Positions 1 to 8,200 of a DNA stretch of 64,000 bases are shown here, piece after piece; position 1 is the first letter of the stretch, and every line of letters starts with the position of its first letter. Location of the stretch: contig JADKHN010000001.1 in NCBI GenBank assembly GCA_016721725.1, forward strand, positions 1,674,001-1,738,000. The letters are read 5' to 3'. This DNA is from Chitinophagaceae bacterium. Lineage in GTDB: Bacteria; Bacteroidota; Bacteroidia; Chitinophagales; Chitinophagaceae. The notes under the pieces are model-generated. The model searched no databases and was not told where the DNA came from. It saw only the letters and a list, made by a program, of their open reading frames with translations. A program made the translations under genes and the position numbers.

Positions 1-310
1 CCGTAACGGGCAAAGATCTTCAGGTTCTTATTTTCCTTACTGTAGTTCAGGTGGTACCAAACGAAAGAGGCATTCATCACCGAATCGATCTTCGGATCGG
101 CCTTGCAGAAACGGGCGAATTCGATACACCAGCTGCACCAGTTGCCGCCGCCCTGGACCAGGACATATTTGTTTTCTGCACCGGCTTTTTTTATGGCCTC
201 TTTGATGTCCTGATCGGCATTCGCGTCGGGATGGTAGAGATTCTTATCCTGGGCTGATGCGGTTGTGAAAAGGAACAGGACGCTAAGCAGGAGGATCGTT
301 TTTTGCATAG
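1..310 (-). CDS. Thioredoxin-like secreted protein, N-terminal fragment
   Basis: The frame opens at an ATG at 308-310 and runs off the left edge, so only the first ~103 residues are visible. The N-terminus (MQKTILLLSVLFLFTTASAQ) is a typical Sec signal peptide ending in AxAQ. About residue 50 there is a WCSWC redox motif (GGGNWCSWCIEF) in the position of the thioredoxin WCxxC active site, after a strand (KYVLVQGG) typical of thioredoxin-fold proteins that act on thiols in the periplasm. Inference: a periplasmic thiol-disulfide or thioredoxin-family protein. The exact family (DsbD-gamma-like or DUF255-like) cannot be settled without the C-terminal half. Confidence 0.75.
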
Positions 311-390
311 TGAATTAGATGATGGTTGTGTAATAAAGCGGTTTAAAAAGGCCCTGCACAAATGTCGTTATTAAGTGGCAGAATATCGGT

Positions 391-1974
391 TTATTTATTG
401 ATCTCCACCACGGCCACAACGGTATTTTGCTGCGCATTGCCGGCATTGAAATGGATCGTCCCTCCGTTACCTGCTTCAAACCGGACATTGTTATTGGTCG
501 TTCCCTTCAATGCTTTACGCACCCGGCTGCCATAATCCGGGCCGGGATCATTGGAAATGGCCATATTGGTGCTGTACCAGTCGATCGGCTCTTTAGTGAC
601 CACGATGGCGAATACATCCTTGTTGCCCACATTATCCGGTACCAGGCTTTTGCCCCTTGGGAATAAACGATACCCGGTGATGCCGCAATAGGGTGAGAAG
701 GAGGTCTTGGTGGCATCCGTTTTATCCGGGTAAGGAAAAAGGGTGTAGCTGCTGCCGTCGGTCTCTTGTCCGAAGATATAGATATGGCATTCCGTCGAAT
801 TCCTGATCTCCATCTTGAATTTGGTGCCGGGCTTCACCGGTCCGGCTGATTCGAACACATTGCCTGACCTGATCCTCAGCGGAATATATTGCTTGTTGTC
901 GTTCTGGACCAACCCGATATTACAATCGAAAGCGGTATTCAGCGCCATCCCGCGTTTGGGCATGGGGTCGATGCCATAGGCTTCGCGGACGAACTCCTTG
1001 AAATCGGCATATCGCACCCAGGCCACCCCGTTATTACCCCATTCCGGGCCCCAGCTGTTCATGATCTGAAATGCCTGTTTACGATCATCGTACCCGATCA
1101 CGCACATGGCATGTCCGCCAAAACCCATTTGGCTTCTGTCTTCGTCGGTCGGGGTCCATAATTCCTTGCCCATCATATCCTGCATGAAACTGCCACCCAC
1201 CATCATCCCGATGACCACCGGCGCGTCTTTGGCCAGGTGCTCTTTCACCGCCCTCACATTGATGCCATTGACATCATCCGTTTCGGTAAGGCGGGTAAAT
1301 CCGTGCATCCGGTTCTGGGCGGCTTTGTTATAAAGGGCCGAGCTGGCTTCCCGGCTGCAGTCCTGGTCGTCGTAAGGGAAATCGTTATAAGCCACCACGC
1401 CTTCTTTTTGCATGAATTCCATCGCCCTTTGTATATAGGAACCCTGGCAGTCTTCCAGCCCGATCCGGTTGTATACAAAGGCCGGACTGAAAGCGGTATT
1501 GTTTCCCGGCTGCCCGGTGGAAGCGGCTTCAACGATCGTCCTTGCGGCATACGTGCTGCTCCAGGCCACACAACTGCCCTGCTTTCCCTGGTTCCGGCGG
1601 TCGGGAGCGAACTTGAGCAGGGAAACGGATTCAGGTAAAGGGTTCTTGGTATTATCATCCTCCAGGCCTTCATAGACACTGGCTTTTTTAAATTCGGCCG
1701 GATTGAAATTATAGCCACTGGCGGAGAAAAGTTTTTGCACCGCCTCGGTTCCCGCACAACCCTGGCGATTCAGGAAAAAATAGGCTGCACCACCTACGAC
1801 CAGCAGCAAAAGGATCTTTTTCCCGCCCCCGCCACCTCCACGGAATAATCCCAGGAGCAAGGGCAGGAAGCTCATTAAGCCGCCACCGGATCCTCCGCGG
1901 CCTCCGCCGCCACCAGCATTGTCATCGGTAAAGTCCTGTTGATCCTGCGGATCATCTTCCATTCGAATGGGCAT
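391..1974 (-). CDS. Papain-like (C1A) cysteine peptidase with Gly-rich N-terminus and DUF4384-like C-terminus
   Basis: 527 aa. Residues 1-52 are acidic and then very glycine-rich, followed by one membrane segment (about 53-68). The peptidase core follows: oxyanion Gln129, nucleophile Cys135 (KQGSCVAWSS), His288 (GGHAMCVIGY) and Asn306 (MNSWGPEWG), the Q/C/H/N set in papain order. The C-terminal ~150 residues contain a strand-rich region with LFPYPD and YRLFPRGK, resembling DUF4384 domains that accompany Bacteroidota proteases. Predicted topology puts the protease outside the cytoplasmic membrane. Substrate is unknown. It is monocistronic: it ends 80 bp before the thioredoxin-like gene and has a 710-bp repeat-bearing spacer upstream. 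Confidence 0.85.
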   Translation of the reverse strand: MPIRMEDDPQDQQDFTDDNAGGGGGRGGSGGGLMSFLPLLLGLFRGGGGGGKKILLLLVVGGAAYFFLNRQGCAGTEAVQKLFSASGYNFNPAEFKKASVYEGLEDDNTKNPLPESVSLLKFAPDRRNQGKQGSCVAWSSTYAARTIVEAASTGQPGNNTAFSPAFVYNRIGLEDCQGSYIQRAMEFMQKEGVVAYNDFPYDDQDCSREASSALYNKAAQNRMHGFTRLTETDDVNGINVRAVKEHLAKDAPVVIGMMVGGSFMQDMMGKELWTPTDEDRSQMGFGGHAMCVIGYDDRKQAFQIMNSWGPEWGNNGVAWVRYADFKEFVREAYGIDPMPKRGMALNTAFDCNIGLVQNDNKQYIPLRIRSGNVFESAGPVKPGTKFKMEIRNSTECHIYIFGQETDGSSYTLFPYPDKTDATKTSFSPYCGITGYRLFPRGKSLVPDNVGNKDVFAIVVTKEPIDWYSTNMAISNDPGPDYGSRVRKALKGTTNNNVRFEAGNGGTIHFNAGNAQQNTVVAVVEINK

Positions 1975-2684
1975 AGGGATAAATTTTAGCTATTAAAAAT
2001 AAGGAGAAATCCGGTAAAACAGGCGGGAGGGTGTTGTGGGTAAAAATGCAGTTTTAGATGGGCTAAAGCCCGGTGGTTTTTTGTTCTCTTTTTCCCTGGC
2101 CTTTAGGCCAGGGCAACGCAGAAGGCTAAGGCAAAGAAAAAGCCCAGTGTAAAGCAAAAGGTACTGTAAAGAAAAGGGTCAGGATAATTCAAAAGGCCAG
2201 GACAAATGATAAAGCGATTCCAAATCTGCATAGCCAGTCCATTAAATGCCATTAGTAGTTATTGCGTAGTCCTGGTCCTCATGAATAGCCCTGGCCTTTA
2301 TGAATAGCCCTGGCCTTTAGGCCAGGGAAAACGGATTGAAATGACGGGGCTTAAGCCCCATTCATTTTATTCATTCTATGAATTATAAAAACAAAGGGTA
2401 TTGGGCTAAAGCCCATTGTAAAATTTATCTTTTTATCCCCGGGCTAAAGCCCGGGGCAAGTCAAAGCCCGGGGCAAGTCAAAGCCCGGGGAAATGCAAAT
2501 CTCTTTGATCTGGCAATAGCCATCAATAGGAAACTGTCCTTCATGCATCACCCTGCCTTTTAAGTATAGCTCTTTCTTCAATAAATAGCCCAGGCTTTTA
2601 TGAATAGCCCTGGCCTTTAGGCCAGGGAATAGTGATCAATTTAATCAAGGGCTTTAGCCCTGATCCCCTGATAAAATGCGCAGA
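1975..2684. repeat. Cluster of REP-like palindromes in a gene-free spacer
   Basis: This 710-bp spacer has no convincing gene. It holds at least eight short palindromes built on GGGCTAAAGCCC or CCCTGGCC-TTTA-GGCCAGGG: 2060-2071, 2094-2113, 2308-2327, 2346-2359 (GGGGCTTAAGCCCC), 2403-2414, 2437-2456, 2608-2627 and 2649-2660. Between 2447 and 2490 the half CAAAGCCCGGGGCAAGT is repeated in tandem. Partial copies also occur (around 2291 and 2589). The pattern is that of bacterial REP-type elements; no RAYT transposase is in the window. Transcripts across the region would form many hairpins. Confidence 0.85.
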
Positions 2685-5084
2685 TCAATCCTCTTTTCCA
2701 AGGATCTCAAACTCCCGGGATAAACGGTTGCCGTTCTCATCTACCAAGGTAAGTAGGTGTTTTCCCGGAGAGGGGTTAATGGCCAGCTGATGAAAATTTT
2801 GCGTGGTGCCTACAAACTGGTCATCCACACTCCAATAGATCTTCGTACCCGGTTTGCGGTGAGCGGCGGTAAAAACCGTCCTGCCTTTTTCACCGTTGAT
2901 CTCTAAGGGTACATAGATCCTGGCATCGGGTTGAGGGTAAATGATCTCCATCATTTTTCCCGATTCAGTATAGGCACAGCCCGGTTTGTAGGGGGGCAAG
3001 GGCTGGTAATCGGCGTTTCGTTGTTTGTAATAGAATTCCATGGCGGGGGTCAGGATGAACCAGCTTTTATGTTGCATGGCGGCCGGACTTTCGCAGTCGG
3101 CCGTTACGCGATAAGTACCGGATGCATCCAGATGGATGATCTTATGATAAGGACAGAGGGGTGACCTGATCCCGTTGGGCGGCAAGAACAGGGTATCAAT
3201 CTGAGGGCAATCGGTATTGGCCCTGAAACCACTTTGCCGGCAGACCGGCAGGTAACTATAATTATATCCCGGTTTTTTAAACCAGCCTGATGCGGGCAGT
3301 AACCTGAAGATATCGAATAATACCGGCGCCGCGGTTTGAATACCGATCAGGCCCGGCCTTCCTTCTCCATCGGTATTTCCTACCCAGACCGCCACTACAT
3401 TTTTTGGGGTGACACCGATCGCCCAGCCATCCCTGAAACCGAAACTGGTTCCGGTTTTCCAGGCGATCTGCCGGGAGGAGGTGAATTGTTGCCAAAGCCC
3501 TTCTTCCCCCGGACGCATCACTTCCTGCATGGCCTGGAAAGTGAACCAGATAGAAGTGGCATCGAAAGGCAGGTTGGTCGTTTGTGGTTTATCGTTAGTT
3601 TTTACCGATTGATACCGGGGTGGATGGAAATCCGTTGGATCGCCTTGCCCCCGGTTTTTCGCCTGGTGATTGAGCATGCGTGCCATGGACGCATAGACAC
3701 CGGCCAGGTCCCATAGGGTCACTTCACACCCTCCCAGTATCAGGCTGAGCCCGTAATGGTCGGCGGGCCGGTTCAGGGTAGTGATCCCGCATTGCTGGAG
3801 TGTTTCGTAAAAGCGTTGGTATTTGTATTGTTGCAGGGATTTCACCGCCGGGATGTTCAGGCTCCTGGCCAGCGCCATGCCGGCAGGTACGGCGCCGTCG
3901 TAATTCAGGTCGAAATTCTTGGGTGAATAGGAGCCGATCTGCGTGGGGATATCGGGCAAAAGGGACTGAGGCAATATCAGTCCGTCGCTCAGCATGGATG
4001 CATACAAGATCGGTTTCAGGGTGCTGCCGGGGCTTCGCGGTGAGGCGATCACATCCACATCGCTTTCCATCTCCTTATTATTCGGATCGGAGATATTGCC
4101 CACATACGAAAGCACATTGCCTGTTTCGACATCCAGAACCAGTGCACAGGCATTGTTGATGCCGTTTCCTTTGAGTACCGACTGGTGCTGTTGTATGATG
4201 CGGGATACGCTGCGTTGCAGATCGCCGTCGATGGTGGTCTGTAGTTTTGTTGGCAGGCCTTTATTCTTGTTCTCCTTGATGAACCGCTGTAAAAGATGCG
4301 GGGCGAATTGCGGCAAAGCCATCGGTTCACCGGGCAGGGGCTCGAGTTTGGCCAGGGTGCAGGTGCTGCTGTCGATCTTTCCGGCGGCAATCAATTGGTC
4401 GAGTAAGTGGTTTCTTTTTTTCAGCAGGACATCCCTGTTCTTACCGGGATGCACCAGGGCGGGCGCATTGGGCAATACCGCCAATGCGGCCATTTCACCC
4501 CAGCTCAGTTTGTCCGGGCTTCGGCCATAGTACCGCCAGGCAGCAGCATCGAGGCCAACTACATTGCTGCCGAATGGTGCATTACTGGCATATAGGGCCA
4601 GGATCTCCTTTTTTGAATAGGAACATTCGAGCCTTACGGCCAGGAAACTCTCCTTTAATTTATTCCATAAGCTTCGCCGGTCATCTTTTTTTGCCAGCCT
4701 GATCACCTGCATGCTGATGGTGCTGCCGCCCTGCACAATACCTTTTTTCCTGATGTTCCTGACCGCCGCTCTTCCGATGGAAAGGGGATCCACCCCCGGG
4801 TGTTTGAAAAATCGTTTATCCTCAAACGTGGTAATGCAATCGATGAATTTTTGCGGCACATGCCTGTTAAAGGGGAAACGCCATTGGCCGTCGGCAGCGA
4901 TGGTGGCGTTCAGCAGGTTGCCGTCGGCATCCTCGATCACAGTGCTGGTGGGGGTCTTGAAAAGATGATTGGGCAGTGAAAGCCAGAACCAGGCCAGTAA
5001 TCCGAGGAGGGCCACCCATTTGATTATTGACCGGGTGCTGAGGGCTTTAATTCGCGATGGTATGTCGGAGAAAAACAGGTTCAA
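2685..5084 (-). CDS. pbpC: Penicillin-binding protein 1C (bifunctional glycosyltransferase/transpeptidase)
   Basis: 799 aa. One N-terminal membrane anchor (about 20-38) precedes a GT51 glycosyltransferase with the catalytic glutamate at E88 in FEDKRFFKHPG and the GGSTISMQ motif near residue 120. The transpeptidase domain has SxxK at S354-K357 (PGSTLKP), an SLN triad (ARSLNIPA) and KTG (WKTGTSFGFRD). A C-terminal Ig-like BiPBP_C domain ends the protein, as is usual for PBP1C. It would polymerise and crosslink peptidoglycan in the periplasm. It lies 120 bp downstream of the alpha-2-macroglobulin-like gene on the same strand, the same pairing as yfhM-pbpC in enterobacteria. Confidence 0.95.
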   Translation of the reverse strand: MNLFFSDIPSRIKALSTRSIIKWVALLGLLAWFWLSLPNHLFKTPTSTVIEDADGNLLNATIAADGQWRFPFNRHVPQKFIDCITTFEDKRFFKHPGVDPLSIGRAAVRNIRKKGIVQGGSTISMQVIRLAKKDDRRSLWNKLKESFLAVRLECSYSKKEILALYASNAPFGSNVVGLDAAAWRYYGRSPDKLSWGEMAALAVLPNAPALVHPGKNRDVLLKKRNHLLDQLIAAGKIDSSTCTLAKLEPLPGEPMALPQFAPHLLQRFIKENKNKGLPTKLQTTIDGDLQRSVSRIIQQHQSVLKGNGINNACALVLDVETGNVLSYVGNISDPNNKEMESDVDVIASPRSPGSTLKPILYASMLSDGLILPQSLLPDIPTQIGSYSPKNFDLNYDGAVPAGMALARSLNIPAVKSLQQYKYQRFYETLQQCGITTLNRPADHYGLSLILGGCEVTLWDLAGVYASMARMLNHQAKNRGQGDPTDFHPPRYQSVKTNDKPQTTNLPFDATSIWFTFQAMQEVMRPGEEGLWQQFTSSRQIAWKTGTSFGFRDGWAIGVTPKNVVAVWVGNTDGEGRPGLIGIQTAAPVLFDIFRLLPASGWFKKPGYNYSYLPVCRQSGFRANTDCPQIDTLFLPPNGIRSPLCPYHKIIHLDASGTYRVTADCESPAAMQHKSWFILTPAMEFYYKQRNADYQPLPPYKPGCAYTESGKMMEIIYPQPDARIYVPLEINGEKGRTVFTAAHRKPGTKIYWSVDDQFVGTTQNFHQLAINPSPGKHLLTLVDENGNRLSREFEILGKED

Positions 5085-5113
5085 TGGTAAAATGCTGTAA
5101 GGTATAATAAAAA

Positions 5114-5201
5114 CCCTGTCGGCGGTCGAAGACCCCGACAGTGGTTTTTATTAATATTTATTTTGCGATTCCGGTGTAGGGGGCTTCGACCGCCGACAGG
5201 G
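5114..5201. repeat. Perfect 18-bp inverted repeat pair between pbpC and the A2M gene
   Basis: CCCTGTCGGCGGTCGAAG at 5114-5131 and its exact reverse complement at 5184-5201 flank a 52-bp AT-rich core. The left arm also folds locally (CTGTCGG with CCGACAG). On the minus strand that local hairpin is followed by GGTTTTTATTAT, so it may act as a terminator for the A2M transcript. The GTCGAAG/CTTCGAC ends resemble the dispersed repeats near 55.4 kb. Confidence 0.75.
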
Positions 5202-5204
5202 AAT

Positions 5205-8200
5205 CTATTGGTTCACCACTTCCACCCATCGACCATTCACTCCCGACGTGATGCTGTTGTCGTACATCGCTTCGCAATAGGTACCCGGCATGAAATACCG
5301 GCCCAGGTAGGAGGCATTGAGCTGTACATAATAGGTGAGGGTTTCATTGGCCCCGATATTGAAATAGGTGTACACCCGGTCATCCCGGATATCCTGGTAA
5401 GTGGATGAGGAGGATTTGAAAGCGCCTTCCCCGCCCAGCATCCGGGCATTCAGGATCTCCCATCCGCTGGGGAATATCTGTGACAAGGCCATCTGGGTAT
5501 AATAGCCTCTTTTGCCGGGATTACGGATCACCACCTTGGCCACAAAATCGCTGCCCTGGGTCAATTTGGACACGTCGATATCACTGCCGTTCTGTGAAAC
5601 ATAACTCACGCTCATACTCAATACCGCGGGGTTATTATTCACTTTCAAACTGTCGCCCGCCAGGGGTTGACCCTGCACCACCACCCGGATATACAGGTTA
5701 TTATTGCCTCTGTTGGTGAGGGAAACAGTGCTGCTGCCATTAGGGAACAATACGGGCAATTGCCGCAGATAAGAAGCGGAACTGATGTCCACATTCTTGC
5801 CGTCAACTGTACCCGAAGCCAGTATCTTGGCGCCGGAGGGGTTCTTCCCGCAATACTTGGCAATGGCGATCAGGGCATAGGCGGTCGTTTGTGTGCTGTA
5901 CCAGTAATCCTGCGAAAGTCTCGCGGCAATGGTGGGCAACAGTTCCGCCGCCTTGGCCTTACGGCCCATGAGGGTGAGCGTTTCCAATACCATGGCCTGG
6001 TCGCGGAGGTCGGAGCCGAAGGTGATGCCCGGTGTAGGCCTGGCATCGAAACTGGTGGATAGCCCGCTGATGAGATCGAGTGCGGTATTGTCCTGCCCGG
6101 CCAGTTTATAGGCTGCCGCCAGCCGCCATTTGGCTTCGGCAGAGAGGTATTTGAATTCTTTCAGCCGGTTCATGGCGCCCAGTTCGGGGGCCTTGGCTAA
6201 CGCCAACGTGTAAAGGCGATAGGATTGGACCAGGTCGCCGCCATAGAAATTGGTGGTGGAAGGCGCCCAGCTGTTGGCCTTGCCGCGCTGGTAATTCTTC
6301 CATTGCTGCACCAGGTAATCACTTACCAGGTAGCCGTTTGCCTGGGCTTCCAGCAGGAAGTGGCCGGCATAATTGGTACCCCAGTCGTCGCTTTCCATAC
6401 CGCCAGGCCAGTAGCTGAATCCGCCATCAGGCCGTTGGAAATTCTGTATGCGGCCAATGCCCGATTTGACATTACGGTCCACCTGCGCTTTTTTATAATC
6501 ATCGAGATCGGTGAGCTGGTTCAATACGAGTTGGGGGAATACCGAAGAGGTGGTCTGTTCGATACATCCATGCGGATAGGCGATCAGGTAATTCAGCCTT
6601 TTCTGCAGGTTCATTGACGGTACGCTGGAGATCTCAATGACCGCGGTGCTGGCAGACGGTACGCCGATCGGCGATACCGCCGAATTCCATTTTTGTCCGG
6701 GCGCCAGGGTATAATCCGTTACACTGGTGACGGGTGGATTGGGATTCCGGATATCCAATTCCACTTCATAATCGGCTTTTTCACCGCCCGAACTGGCCTG
6801 GAGTTTGACTTTGCCGATACCAATATTGGGTTTCACTTTCACATCGAAGTAGACCATCTGTTCCCCGTTCTGTTCAAAATTCAGGGACTGACTGGCGGCG
6901 CCGATCACTTCGAGGAAGGGATTGGATTGCAGGGATACGTTCACCCTGCGGATATTGTTCTCCATGGCGAAGACGGTCACCGGCAGTTTGATGGTCTCAC
7001 CCGGACCCAGTACCCTGGGCAAGGTGGCCAGCATCATGAGCGGCTTTTTAACCGCAACCGCTTTTTCAGCAAAGCCGTAGCTGCCATTATGCGCGGCCAC
7101 GACCATGGCCCTGACCGATCCGATGTATTGAGGCAGCGTAAAGGTTTGTTTCTGCGTTTGATTCCTTTTTAACCGGAATGGCCCGAGGTATTTCACCACC
7201 GGCCTGAAGCGGTTGGCTGTCTTTTGCTTGACGGGTCCTGCTTCATTGTCACCGCCGATGGTGAGGATCCTTTCCAGGTCGCCCCCCCAGGCGCCGATCA
7301 CATAATCGAACATATCGAAACTCTTCACGCCCAGCGCTTCACGGGCATAGAAAGCCTCATGCGGGTTGGGGGTTTTAAAGCGGGTGAGATCGAGCAGCCC
7401 TTCATCCACGATCGCCACGCAATAGGTCATCTCCTTGCCGGATTGCTCGCTCACGGTAAAGGAGACCTGCTGCTCGGGCCGGATGCTGTTGGGTATGGTG
7501 AGTACCGGTTTCAACAGGGTATTCTTGTCTTCGATGAAGATCGGGACCGATCCATACATACGAATGGGCAGGTCGTTAATGGTCTGTGAATGCGGTTGCA
7601 AAAGACTCACCGTGGCGTAAACGTTTGGCGCCATACCGGCTTCAGCCTTGAACTTCACTTCAGTCTGACCCTGTTTGGTCTCCTGCCAGAAAGACCTCAG
7701 CACCCTGCTGCCGTTTTCGATGGATACGAGGACCCGGCCACCCTTACTGCTGGGAATGGACAGGGAAACCTCTTCGCCCACCTGGTATTTTTCCTTGTTG
7801 GCATTGAAGGACAGCATGGTGGCGGCGCTCTGGTCATCATTGCCTTCCCGGCTTTGCCAGCCGGGTTCATCGATATACAGGGTCGATCCCGTAGTATGTC
7901 CGCTCTTCGGGTCCTTGACCAGGATCAGGTAACGGCCCCATTCATTTTCGGATGTGCCGAACTGCCATTGGCCCCTGCCGTTAGTAAGACGGACCTTCTC
8001 GGTTTTGAGGAGTTTGTTGTATTCGTTCTGGGTGAAATTGCTGAGGTTGTCGCCGTTATCATCCCACCACCAGCGCCATTGAATGCGATAGAATTCCACA
8101 TCCACTTCATCGTTGTCGCTGATCAGGTTGCCCCGGTTGTCCACGTTCACGATCTGCATCTGGTGTTTCTTGCCAGACAGGAGGAAGTCGAAGGGCTTTT

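Noticed and set aside
2378..2563. 61-codon frame in the palindrome spacer
   Set aside because: Made of REP-like repeats; no homology pattern and no promoter.
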